This document shows positions 1 to 7,588 of a stretch of 39,647 bases of DNA, piece after piece. The first letter of the stretch is position 1; each line of letters begins with the position of its first letter. Source of the stretch: Candidatus Aceula lacicola (GTDB lineage Bacteria; Omnitrophota; Gorgyraeia; Zapsychrales; Aceulaceae); NCBI GenBank assembly GCA_030765785.1, contig JAVCCC010000055.1, forward strand, positions 1 through 39,647. The letters are read 5' to 3'. The notes beneath the pieces were generated by a model. The model was not told the origin of the DNA and did no database searches. It worked only from the letters and a program-made list of their open reading frames with translations. The position numbers and the translations under genes were made by a program.

Positions 1-122
1 CACGATTAGGCCGCATAGCTCACTTGGCTATCGTCCGCCAGCACCGGAAGCAATACAGCCAAGATGGCTAAATCAACCATTGTTCTCTCACGGCTATTGG
101 TACAACTAATAGGGGCAGGTCA
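1..122 (+). mobile_element. 3' (right) end of an IS3-family insertion sequence
   Basis: The segment carries the last codons of an IS3-type OrfB and then a terminal inverted repeat. The last bases, 112-122, read GGGGCAGGTCA. Their complement TGACCTGCCCC matches the outer end of the IS copy at 39522 (TGACCTAGCCCCC) apart from one extra base. The bases just outside are CCC at 123-125, and CCC also flanks the other copy, which would fit a 3-bp target duplication or a target preference. The rest of the element lies before the window. Confidence 0.85.
2..109 (+). CDS. IS3-family transposase OrfB, C-terminal fragment
   Basis: The frame opening at base 2 encodes 35 residues and stops at TAA 107-109. 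It contains RPHSSLGYRPPAPEA, the hallmark C-terminal motif of the IS3-family rve/DDE integrase domain (OrfB), which lies just after the catalytic glutamate region. The catalytic residues themselves are upstream of the window. The TAA sits just inside the terminal repeat, as is usual for IS3 elements. Partial because the window starts inside it. Confidence 0.85.
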   Translation, partial: TIRPHSSLGYRPPAPEAIQPRWLNQPLFSHGYWYN

Positions 123-389
123 CCCATCTATAATTAATACCTAAACGATTACTCAAAACTGCTCAAAATATCTGCAGCATCAACACTAATTAGCAAGAAT
201 GAACTAATTAACAACTCAGAAACAGAAAAAAGGATCAATAGAAATTCTTAACTATTTTCTACAATAAGAAATTATTTTGCCGCCAAAGAAATAGCGTCTC
301 TACTCTTTTGCCACACCAATACACAAAAAACCCTTAAAAGCAATTGCCTTTAAGGGTTTTATCATTGATTAACTAACGTCTAGGATGTC
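123..389. other. Non-coding gap between the IS end and tRNA-His
   Basis: About 265 bases of AT-rich sequence with no open frame worth calling. The only structure I can support is the terminator at 327-360. The rest shows no repeat or conserved RNA signature that I recognise. Confidence 0.5.
327..360 (-). terminator. Rho-independent terminator after tRNA-His
   Basis: CCCTTAAA at 331-338 pairs perfectly with TTTAAGGG at 349-356 around a short loop. Runs of A before and T after make it work on either strand; read on the minus strand it ends the tRNA-His transcript with a run of six T. Confidence 0.8.
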
Positions 390-466
390 TGGGGTGAGTG
401 ACGGGATTTGAACCCGCGACCTCCTGAACCACAATCAGGTGCTCTAACCAACTGAGCTACACCCAC
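390..466 (-). tRNA. tRNA-His (GTG)
   Basis: Full cloverleaf on the minus strand. The acceptor GTGGGTG pairs with CACTCAC, the anticodon stem CCTGA/TCAGG encloses a loop with GTG, and the T arm is normal. The discriminator base is C, the encoded CCA is at 390-392, and base 467 supplies the G(-1) that pairs with C73, both specific to tRNA-His. The first 11 bases around its 5' end are repeated at 522-532. Confidence 0.95.
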
Positions 467-500
467 CATTCTATATTTATATCATTTCTCAGAAAAGCAT

Positions 501-607
501 GGTTGGTAGTCCTCTTGCGGGACACCCACCATAAATGAGCACACAGTCTTGCGAAACAAAGTGATCGCAAATTGCTGTGCGAATTTATCCAGAAAAGCTG
601 GATAAAT
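501..607. repeat. Cluster of three hairpins upstream of tRNA-His
   Basis: Three neighbouring stem-loops fill the gap between the AsmA-like gene and tRNA-His. One spans 501-530, with GTCC/GGAC at its centre and GGT...ACC at its foot. One spans 542-579, with CACAG/CTGTG outside and TTGCGA/TCGCAA inside. One is a perfect 10-bp stem, ATTTATCCAG (583-592) with CTGGATAAAT (598-607). None has a strong T tract on the minus strand, so they are not simple terminators. They may be processing sites in a joint mRNA/tRNA transcript, a small RNA, or repetitive extragenic DNA. Confidence 0.5.
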
Positions 608-657
608 GATTTTCTAAATTATAAAGAGCTATATTTTACAAAACTATTACAAGTTGT

Positions 658-1599
658 CTATTGATTTTTTCCAAACGCTCCAGACAAAGATACCTCAGAA
701 ACCCGAAAATCATCCATCTTTGTTTTAAAATCAAATTTCATATCAATGCGAGCTCCGCTCGATTGCAACGTCTTAACAAAAAAATCCTCAAATGTTTTTG
801 GATCTTCTTTTATCTCTTTCTGACCAAAAGCCAAGTTCATTTTTCCCTTAACAGATAAATCATTATTTTCAGAAAAAAGATCTGCTAAAAGCCCTACTTG
901 CCCACCCATGCCGCTGATCTGAAGCTTAGCCTTCATATCTTTCTTGTGAAAATCTGCCCATCCATAACATTTAAGATCATCATCATTAAAACGACCATTA
1001 AATCCAGTAAGTGTTGCAGCTATATCGAAACTTGTTTCCAGAGGTTTTTCCTGAGGAAAAACAACCCCTTGAATCGTTGCGTTAACATTATTAAGTGAAA
1101 ATAATTCTTCTTCTTTCTCTTCAGATATATTAAAAATAGATACGTTCCCATTCCTTACAATAAGGTGATCCACAAAGATAATAAAATCAGCCTCTTCTTG
1201 AATTTTTGTTCCAGAATCCTTTTTCGTATTCAATGCTTGCTTATTTTCAGCAAAAGGAGAAAAAGAAAAGGAATCTTTTATTTTCTGATGAATTTCAATT
1301 CTTGGACTAACAATCTCGACGACAGGAAAATAAATTTGCTTTAATAAAAAATACACTGGATTCAAAGAACACACAATCTTCTCAAACGACCCTATGCCTT
1401 CAACTTTAAGATTTTTAACCTCCAAGGTTAGAGGAAAAGATACATGAATTTCATCGAAAATAATTCTCTTCTTTAATTGCTGCTCGACTTTCTGGATAAC
1501 GATATCTTTACCATTAGCACTTAAATAAAAGTACCCTCCTACGAGAAGGCTAAAAAGAAAAACTAATAAAATAATAAATATAAGTATAAGACGTTTCAT
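658..1599 (-). CDS. Small AsmA-like envelope protein
   Basis: 313 residues from ATG 1599. One N-terminal membrane segment (residues about 3-25) is followed by a periplasmic part with the AsmA/DUF748 pattern: an amphipathic KVEQQL-type helix, then alternating strands with phrases such as LEVKNLKVEGIG and LIVRNGNVSIFN. AsmA-like proteins are inner-membrane-anchored, periplasm-facing proteins linked to lipid transport and outer-membrane homeostasis. This one is short, about a third of the AsmA relative at 4736. The frame is open for 24 further codons upstream, but those codons run through a tRNA relic, so the inner ATG is preferred. No Shine-Dalgarno is visible. It lies downstream of tRNA-Arg on the same strand. 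Confidence 0.7.
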   Translation of the reverse strand: MKRLILIFIILLVFLFSLLVGGYFYLSANGKDIVIQKVEQQLKKRIIFDEIHVSFPLTLEVKNLKVEGIGSFEKIVCSLNPVYFLLKQIYFPVVEIVSPRIEIHQKIKDSFSFSPFAENKQALNTKKDSGTKIQEEADFIIFVDHLIVRNGNVSIFNISEEKEEELFSLNNVNATIQGVVFPQEKPLETSFDIAATLTGFNGRFNDDDLKCYGWADFHKKDMKAKLQISGMGGQVGLLADLFSENNDLSVKGKMNLAFGQKEIKEDPKTFEDFFVKTLQSSGARIDMKFDFKTKMDDFRVSEVSLSGAFGKNQ

Positions 1600-1611
1600 A
1601 AATAATAAAGA

Positions 1612-1640
1612 TGGCGTCCCTGGCACGACCCAATCGTGCC
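1612..1640 (-). pseudogene. Relic of a tRNA 3' end (T arm, acceptor strand, CCA)
   Basis: These 29 bases copy the 3' end of the nearby tRNA-Arg: GGGACGCCA at the end and a T-stem-like hairpin GGCACGA/TCGTGCC. There are differences in the loop and no 5' half. It lies 12 bases before the start codon of the AsmA-like gene. It could be a decayed tandem tRNA or an old attachment site left by an integrated element. Confidence 0.6.
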
Positions 1641-1716
1641 AAAAACATCTCTGGGTTTCCAGAAAAACCAAAACGTTCCTATTTTAGTTCGCGCCAAAAA
1701 TAACGCATCAAATATA

Positions 1717-1793
1717 TGGCGTCCCCGGCACGATTCGAACGTGCGACCCTTTGCTTAGAAGGCAAATGCTCTATCCAACTGAGCTACGGGGAC
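1717..1793 (-). tRNA. tRNA-Arg (TCT)
   Basis: Complete cloverleaf on the minus strand. The acceptor GTCCCCG pairs with CGGGGAC, discriminator G, encoded CCA at 1717-1719. The anticodon stem TTTGC/GCAAA encloses CTTCTAA, giving TCT (reads AGA). Confidence 0.95.
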
Positions 1794-1921
1794 GTAGTTT
1801 TTAAAGATTTATTTTGGACAAAATCGTCATTTCCTTAAAAACGGGTGAACGCCAAGATAAACAAAATTTAATGAAAACATTATATCAGGGATAAAAAAAC
1901 TCGCAAGAAAAACAGCCTTGG

Positions 1922-2308
1922 CTATGTCGAACCTCTTCCAATCTCTTTTTTCTGAATTTTCAAAAGATAATCATCAGCCTCTTCTCTGTTCATAAAAACA
2001 CTCATTGCTGGCAAAGCCGAAATCACATCAATTGCTTTTTTTATCTGAACAGGAAAATTAATGATCACAAGATGGTCGCTTGCTTTTTGCAAAGCCCTTT
2101 CCATCTTTACCAAAAAACTCAAACCCAGACTATTGATATACTGTAGACGGGCTAAATCCAAGACAACAATTTCCGGTGGATTCAACAAAACCTCTTGAAG
2201 CTTATCCTCAAGATCAAGATAAGTCTCAGAATCAATCGATCCATCAAGAGAAATTCTTAGCTCTTTTTCCTTTTTCTTATCTGTAAAAATATCTAACGCC
2301 GTAACTAC
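1922..2308 (-). CDS. STAS-domain protein with no normal start codon
   Basis: The open frame encodes up to 128 residues. LRISLDGSID begins the STAS fold, and the core carries LVVLDLARLQYINSLGLSFL-type strand-turn-helix with the serine (NSLG) that is phosphorylated in SpoIIAA-like anti-sigma-factor antagonists. The frame starts directly after the TAG of the TPR lipoprotein gene and in the same frame. No ATG, GTG or TTG precedes the first strand; the first TTG (2191) would remove strand 1 and helix 1. Start options are AUU at 2290 or readthrough of the TAG. STAS proteins mediate protein-protein switching or, in Mla-type systems, lipid transport; the partner is not evident here. The domain call is firm, the start is not. 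Confidence 0.7.
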   Translation of the reverse strand, partial: VVTALDIFTDKKKEKELRISLDGSIDSETYLDLEDKLQEVLLNPPEIVVLDLARLQYINSLGLSFLVKMERALQKASDHLVIINFPVQIKKAIDVISALPAMSVFMNREEADDYLLKIQKKEIGRGST

Positions 2309-2776
2309 CTACTTTTCTTCTGGTGTAAGTTTTTTTAAGATCTCAACAGCATTCTTAAAGCCTTCCATATTATTCTGCTCCTGAAACAAAGCCATGCTTA
2401 TCTTTACAAGTTCAGAAGCTTTTTCAGGTTCTCCCTTAAGATCATAACATCCAGCCATTAACAAATAAACATGCGGATTTTTTTGATCCCTTTGAAGAAT
2501 TTTCTGACAAATGATAATAGCATTATCATACGACTTTAGTCTCATATAAAGTTGTGCTAAAGCAAAATAAGAATTGATTTCTTCTGGAGAAACCTCAGCC
2601 GCTTGCTCCAAAGATTGAACAGCCTCCGGAATTTTATTTTGAGCTAAAAACGTCATTGCTTTTTGAAAAAGCTGTTCTGATGTTTCCTGAAGGGCAGGCG
2701 CAGACGCTTGCTTCTCGGCTGTGCATCCAACCAAAAAAATTGCACCCAAAATTAAACACAACGCTTTTATCTTCAT
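2309..2776 (-). CDS. TPR lipoprotein
   Basis: 155 residues with a lipobox, LVGC, at the end of an N-terminal signal segment, so the mature protein should be lipid-anchored at the cysteine. Three TPR-like helical pairs follow (EAVQSLEQAAEVSPEE, NAIIICQKILQRDQKNP, KASELVKISMALF). ATG 2776 has a good ribosome site (AAAGGGG six bases upstream) and its own promoter. TPR lipoproteins of this size usually act as scaffolds for outer-membrane or pilus complexes; no specific family is recognised. It ends in TAG, and the frame continues after it into the STAS domain. Confidence 0.75.
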   Translation of the reverse strand: MKIKALCLILGAIFLVGCTAEKQASAPALQETSEQLFQKAMTFLAQNKIPEAVQSLEQAAEVSPEEINSYFALAQLYMRLKSYDNAIIICQKILQRDQKNPHVYLLMAGCYDLKGEPEKASELVKISMALFQEQNNMEGFKNAVEILKKLTPEEK

Positions 2777-2808
2777 TCTAAACCCCTTTCGTATTAAATA
2801 TTTATATC

Positions 2809-2837
2809 ATTCTAGTATAATCACAAAAGTCCTGCAA
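2809..2837 (-). promoter_or_regulatory. Promoter of the TPR lipoprotein gene
   Basis: Sigma70-type boxes on the minus strand: -35 TTGCAG (2832-2837), 17-base spacer, -10 TAGAAT (2809-2814). The predicted leader is about 27 bases and includes the ribosome site. Confidence 0.6.
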
Positions 2838-2862
2838 GGAAAAAGCAACTGTACCATTTTGC

Positions 2863-4545
2863 TTAAAATCGAGAAGCTTCAAAAAACATAAAATCAATAT
2901 CTTCCCCTCTTTTTTGCAATTCTTTTAAATATTCTTCTGCTTTCTCAAGATTTCCCTCATGATACGCATTAATACTTAAAGCTCGATATGCATCATTATA
3001 ATTAGGATTATATTTAATTGATTCTAAAAAAGAAACTTCTGCTTCTTTTCTAAACCCTTGGCGATAATAAAGAATGCCTAAGTTATAAAATGCCAAGCTA
3101 CTATTAGGACGAATGGACAACTCTTGCAAAAACTCTTGCTCAGCCTCATGAGGCTTTCCTCGATTCATATAAATAAGACCTAAATTGTTATGCACCATCT
3201 CCTCATATGGATTCAAAGAAAGTGCTTTCTTGTATTCTTTTTCCGCCAAACCCCATTCACCTTCCAAATAATACATTGCCCCTAAATTTCTATGAGCAAA
3301 TGGCAAATGTGGCGAGCTTTCGGCAGCACTAATCCAAAAGTTTAAGCGATTTTTATATTTTTGACTAATATTAAAATGAACTATAACAAAAAGAATCAAA
3401 AATACGCATGACAAAAGAACACCGGCAATATTTCGATATTTCCACTGCTTAAATGGCCTTAGAGCAGCCAAAGCGATCACAAATCCAATCATCGGCAAAT
3501 AAATCCTATGCTCTTGAAAATCATGCGTTATGGACCAATGCGGCCTTAAAAATGACATGATTAAAAAAACAAAAAACCAAATAAAACCAAAAAGAACATA
3601 TTTCCAGTTTTCTTTTGAACAAAAGAATAAGAAAACAATAAAAACAATTAGACAAAAGAATCCATACAAAAGATTCGAATCAGGCAAAATCGGCATAATC
3701 GAAAGATTAAAAGGAAGAAATATCTTTCCAAAATAAAGAAGCATCATTGGAATACTTATAAGGGCTGTATTTATCAATGCGGCCGGCAAAAATGATGCGA
3801 TATTTCCTATCACAAGCTTTCTTACAAAAAACCATAAAATCACGACAATGGCCCATCCCAATGCTTGCTTTCGTATAACGCTTTTTGTGGCCTTGCCCTT
3901 AATGAGAAGAATATATGCAGCACAAATAATAGGAAATGCCAAAGCAGACTCCTTGACTAAAAGCGCTAAAACAAAAAACACAATTTGGATAAAATAATCC
4001 TTTTTCTTCTCTGTTTCTATAAAACGTAGAAAATACACAAACGATATTATTATCAACAATGTCAAAAGAGAATCATTGCGTCCTGGAATCCAATAAACCG
4101 CATGACCTAAAACCGGATGCGCAACAAACAAAATTGATAAAATAAAAACTTTTACCTTAGAAAAATTTAATCTCAATAAAAGAGAAAACAAAAAACATGT
4201 CGTCGCAATATGGATAAGAATATTTGTTAAATGATAAACAAGCGGATTTGCACCAAAAACCGAAGTTTCCAACATAAAAATAGAAGCCAAAACAGGACGA
4301 TAATACATGGTATACGGATACGGATGCTGACCAAAAAAGATATCTTGACCAAATAATTTTGGAAAATTAACTAAATTCTTTAAAAAATGAATATGATCAA
4401 CAATTAAAACATTGTCATCAAGATACGAAAATCCAAAAAATAAAGATTGAGCATAAATGGAAAAACCAATAAGAACAAACCATGCAAAAGGATGCCAAGA
4501 ATCTAAAAAGATATGATAAAGATAGGATTGAAGCGATTGTTTCAT
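2863..4545 (-). CDS. GT-C type membrane glycosyltransferase with C-terminal TPRs
   Basis: 560 residues. Many hydrophobic segments fill residues 20 to about 400, then come four TPR units (NLGAMYYLEGEWGLAEKEY, NLGLIYMNRGKPHEAEQEF, NLGILYYRQGFRKEAEVSF and a last, weaker one). The first external loop holds YLDDNVLI (Asp43-Asp44), the acidic catalytic position of GT-C transferases that use polyprenyl-phosphate sugars, followed by YYRP and HPVLGHAVYWIPGRND. The layout matches the TMTC-like O-mannosyltransferase group of TPR-tailed proteins. Donor and acceptor cannot be read from sequence. The ATG is only 12 bases after the CCA of tRNA-Pro and has no ribosome site, so the mRNA is probably the trailer of the tRNA transcript. 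Confidence 0.75.
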   Translation of the reverse strand: MKQSLQSYLYHIFLDSWHPFAWFVLIGFSIYAQSLFFGFSYLDDNVLIVDHIHFLKNLVNFPKLFGQDIFFGQHPYPYTMYYRPVLASIFMLETSVFGANPLVYHLTNILIHIATTCFLFSLLLRLNFSKVKVFILSILFVAHPVLGHAVYWIPGRNDSLLTLLIIISFVYFLRFIETEKKKDYFIQIVFFVLALLVKESALAFPIICAAYILLIKGKATKSVIRKQALGWAIVVILWFFVRKLVIGNIASFLPAALINTALISIPMMLLYFGKIFLPFNLSIMPILPDSNLLYGFFCLIVFIVFLFFCSKENWKYVLFGFIWFFVFLIMSFLRPHWSITHDFQEHRIYLPMIGFVIALAALRPFKQWKYRNIAGVLLSCVFLILFVIVHFNISQKYKNRLNFWISAAESSPHLPFAHRNLGAMYYLEGEWGLAEKEYKKALSLNPYEEMVHNNLGLIYMNRGKPHEAEQEFLQELSIRPNSSLAFYNLGILYYRQGFRKEAEVSFLESIKYNPNYNDAYRALSINAYHEGNLEKAEEYLKELQKRGEDIDFMFFEASRF

Positions 4546-4557
4546 GTTAAATAAAAA

Positions 4558-4635
4558 TGGTCGGGGAGGAGAGATTTGAACTCTCGACCTTCTGTTCCCA
4601 AAACAGACGCGCTAACCGAGCTGCGCTACTCCCCG
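4558..4635 (-). tRNA. tRNA-Pro (TGG)
   Basis: Complete cloverleaf on the minus strand. The acceptor CGGGGAG pairs with CTCCCCG, discriminator A, encoded CCA at 4558-4560. The anticodon stem TCTGT/ACAGA has the loop TTTGGGA, giving TGG. A protein gene follows after 12 bases. Confidence 0.95.
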
Positions 4636-4669
4636 ATTCAAACCCACATTTTGTATGAGTTGAGACGGT

Positions 4670-4698
4670 AGTATATCACAGCGATTAAAATCTTGCAA
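4670..4698 (-). promoter_or_regulatory. Promoter of tRNA-Pro
   Basis: -35 TTGCAA (4693-4698), 17-base spacer, -10 TATACT (4670-4675) on the minus strand. It is back to back with the promoter of the AsmA-like gene. Confidence 0.7.
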
Positions 4699-4701
4699 CT
4701 G

Positions 4702-4729
4702 TTGAAGACTTGAAGAGTTTTGGTATAAT
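4702..4729 (+). promoter_or_regulatory. Promoter of the large AsmA-like gene, predicted leaderless
   Basis: -35 TTGAAG (4702-4707), 16-base spacer, -10 TATAAT (4724-4729). The ATG begins at 4736, about where transcription should start, so the message would have little or no 5' leader. There is no ribosome site to contradict this. Confidence 0.6.
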
Positions 4730-4735
4730 GGAGCG

Positions 4736-7588
4736 ATGCTTAAAAAGACTATTTTGATTCTTATTCTTATATCGACTATATTAACCGTTGGCTTGGTTTA
4801 CCTCAACGAGGTCCTTTTACCGACGAAGCTTAAAGATATTCTTATCAAAAAAATCACCCAAGAAATTGGTCGTGAAATCTTAATTAGCGACCTCCGATAT
4901 GTCCCTTTGAAAGGACTCGTTATAACAGAATTAACAGTATTTGAAAAGAATCAAAAAAAAGAACCTTTTTTATCTGTCAAAGAAGCTTCTATTAGCATCC
5001 TCTATATTCCAGCTTTAATGAGCAAAAAAGTAATCATCCCATCTCTTGTTATTAAAAATCCTATAATACGCATCACAAAACACCGAACAAATGAATGGAA
5101 TTTTAGCGATCTCTTATCTTTAAAGAAAACAAACAATGAGAAAAGTCAAATTACCGCTTATATCGGAGGGCTTAAAATAATCAATGGAACCTTTATTTTC
5201 TCAGATAAAAATTTATTTAAAGAGCCCATTGAAATTATCGAAAATATCAATCTTTCAGCCAATCTCGCTCTCCCCAAAGGCGCTAGAGCAGATATCAGAA
5301 TTATGCCTTCGGCGAAAAATCCTTTAAAACTTATCTCGAGCATTAATTGTCAATTTGATTCTGGTGATTTCTTATCTACGCTTAATGTTGAAAATTTCTC
5401 ACTCAAGAAGCTCGCCCCCTACATTAAGACCTCTAATCTTCATCTTAAAGACAGTTCCGTTAGCATCGCAGCTCTTGATATTTCAAGACGAAATAAAAAA
5501 ACAACCGCCAAAGGTAAAGCCTCTCTTGGAAAAACACATCTTGCAACAGAAAACGAAACACATTTCTCCTCAACGCCCTCTATCTCAATCGACGAACTAA
5601 CAATTGAAAACGGAATACTGTCCTGCTTAGGAAATCTCTATCTTCATAAGAGCGTAATTATCGACGATAAAAATAAAATCGAAGGCACAATTTCTTATAA
5701 TTTTAATTTAAAGAAAAAAGGTCAAATGATCGATTCTTCTGGAGATTTAACGATTGAAAATCTTAAAGGCAAATTTAATGCGAAAACACTTTCTTCAAAG
5801 AATGTGAAAGGAAAAGCTGAATTAAAATATAATGGCAAAATTCTAGAGTCATTCTTAGATATGCAAGCACAAAATACCGTAATCGAATTTCCAGACAAAA
5901 CCCAATTTTCTGGAAATCCGGCTCTAAAAGCAAATATAACCTTCAACTCCATATCAAGAAAAACACCGCTGAAATACTCTGGATCTATCACAACATCCTC
6001 TGCGCTCTTGACACACCTTCCTTATCTAAAAAATGCGCAAAATATTAAAGGAATCCTAAACTTTGAAAACAACAAAATATCGTCTCCTGAAATCTTCACT
6101 CTAATTAAAAATACTCCCTTAAAGCTATCGGGAGAACTCACTAACTTTCAGAAACCAATCCTTAGCATCCAAGGCGAAATACCTAACGTCGATTTATCTA
6201 ATTTCAAAGATATCTTTAAAGAAATTCAAAATGATCCCACCTCTGACATCAAAGGCCAAGCTTCTATCGCATTTAAATACAAAGGTGCTGCAAAATCTAT
6301 CGACAATTCTACTATTTCAATTTCTTCCTCTCTAAAAAATGCCGCTATCAAAACAAAAATCCTGCCATCTGAAGTCGTAAATATCTCCGGTGATATTTCT
6401 TATGCTGTTGATAGTCTGTCCCAAACACATTTCTTGCCAGACAATGCAACATGGAAAAACCTAAAAGGCACATTTCAAGAAAGACAATATATATCTGACG
6501 GATCTCTTGCCTTTAATAGCCTTTTAGCAAGAATTATTGTTGACGGACTTGAAGCTGATGCAAATGTAAAATTAATGTTAGACCGATTCAAAATCAATTC
6601 ACTCAAAATTAAATATGAAGATACTGACTTAGTGACTCAAGGAGAAATTCTATATCCTAAAGGTGATGAATTAAATATCAATGTCGACATCGACGGAAAC
6701 TTAAGGCTCGAACATTTATCTAAATTTATCAAACCTTTCAAAGAAAAATTTAAAAACATCAATCCTCAAGGCCTTTGTTCAATCAAAAGCTCTTTTACTG
6801 GCGACCCAAAATATTGGAAAGACTGGGCATTATTCCTAAAAGTAAAAAGCAATAAAATATTTCTTAAGAATTACGAACTAAATAATCTTTCTCTTAAAAT
6901 TAACCAGCGCGACCGATATATCAGCGAATGCTCTGCCTCTGCTCTTTTCTACGATGGAAAACTTACCGCTGACGCCTCAGTTGATTTATCTATCGAAGAG
7001 ATACCATATAAAATAGAATCAAATATTCAAAACTTAAATTTAGAAAAGCTTAAAAACGCAACGCCGCTACGCGATAAAGATATCTCCGGACTATTGCAGG
7101 CAACATATCAAGGAAGCGGCCCTTTATCTGATATTCATTTCAGCAAAGGAGCAGGTTCAATTGCTATCAATCAAGGAGAGCTTTGGCATCTTGACCTTCT
7201 GAAAGGACTCGGAAAATTACTTTTTGTACCAGAATATAAAAATATCACTTTTGACCATGCAAAAAGTGATTTTGTCATAACCAATGAAAAGGTTTTTATT
7301 AAGGACGGCATTTTAAAAAGCAATCAAATGCAACTCGCATGCAACGGAACGATTTCTTTTAAGGGAGATTTAGATCTCGATATCATTTCTAGATTTGAGC
7401 AAAATATCATGAAAATACAATCGCTTAAAAAAACAATTGCTGCAATCCTCACTCAAGCCAACGATTTTTTAACTGTTAAAATTACAGGAACATGGAAAGA
7501 ACCAAAATACTACATAGTTCCCTCCACTCACGGAATGATTCAAAAAACTAAAAATTTTATTCTGGATGGGCTTCCAAATATTTTTTAA
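4736..7588 (+). CDS. Large AsmA/TamB-like periplasmic protein
   Basis: 950 residues. One N-terminal membrane helix (residues about 4-24) is followed by the AsmA start pattern (LKDILIKKITQEIGREILISDLRY, LVITELTVFEK, VIIPSLVIKNPIIRI) and a long run of beta-rich repeats. A C-terminal AsmA-like domain has GELWHLDLLKGLGKLLFVPEY and FKGDLDLDIISRF. Such proteins form long grooved bridges that move phospholipid between inner and outer membrane (TamB, YhdP, AsmA); that role is known for the family and inferred here. It stands alone on the plus strand. Its 3' end overlaps the convergent rdgB gene by 32 bases. Confidence 0.75.
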   Translation: MLKKTILILILISTILTVGLVYLNEVLLPTKLKDILIKKITQEIGREILISDLRYVPLKGLVITELTVFEKNQKKEPFLSVKEASISILYIPALMSKKVIIPSLVIKNPIIRITKHRTNEWNFSDLLSLKKTNNEKSQITAYIGGLKIINGTFIFSDKNLFKEPIEIIENINLSANLALPKGARADIRIMPSAKNPLKLISSINCQFDSGDFLSTLNVENFSLKKLAPYIKTSNLHLKDSSVSIAALDISRRNKKTTAKGKASLGKTHLATENETHFSSTPSISIDELTIENGILSCLGNLYLHKSVIIDDKNKIEGTISYNFNLKKKGQMIDSSGDLTIENLKGKFNAKTLSSKNVKGKAELKYNGKILESFLDMQAQNTVIEFPDKTQFSGNPALKANITFNSISRKTPLKYSGSITTSSALLTHLPYLKNAQNIKGILNFENNKISSPEIFTLIKNTPLKLSGELTNFQKPILSIQGEIPNVDLSNFKDIFKEIQNDPTSDIKGQASIAFKYKGAAKSIDNSTISISSSLKNAAIKTKILPSEVVNISGDISYAVDSLSQTHFLPDNATWKNLKGTFQERQYISDGSLAFNSLLARIIVDGLEADANVKLMLDRFKINSLKIKYEDTDLVTQGEILYPKGDELNINVDIDGNLRLEHLSKFIKPFKEKFKNINPQGLCSIKSSFTGDPKYWKDWALFLKVKSNKIFLKNYELNNLSLKINQRDRYISECSASALFYDGKLTADASVDLSIEEIPYKIESNIQNLNLEKLKNATPLRDKDISGLLQATYQGSGPLSDIHFSKGAGSIAINQGELWHLDLLKGLGKLLFVPEYKNITFDHAKSDFVITNEKVFIKDGILKSNQMQLACNGTISFKGDLDLDIISRFEQNIMKIQSLKKTIAAILTQANDFLTVKITGTWKEPKYYIVPSTHGMIQKTKNFILDGLPNIF

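Noticed and set aside
7-40. Minus-strand frame ending in ADDSQVSYAA with a hairpin round the stop, resembling a tmRNA tag
   Set aside because: No tmRNA 5' end (TTCGAC region) is present upstream, and the plus strand clearly encodes the IS3 OrfB motif RPHSSLGYRPPAPEA.
1612-1640. Reading the GGCACGA/TCGTGCC hairpin as a terminator for tRNA-Arg
   Set aside because: On the minus strand the T run lies before, not after, the stem, and the sequence matches a tRNA 3' end.
1600-1671. Longer start for the small AsmA-like gene
   Set aside because: The extra 24 codons translate a tRNA relic and have no homology-like character; the signal anchor starts at ATG 1599.
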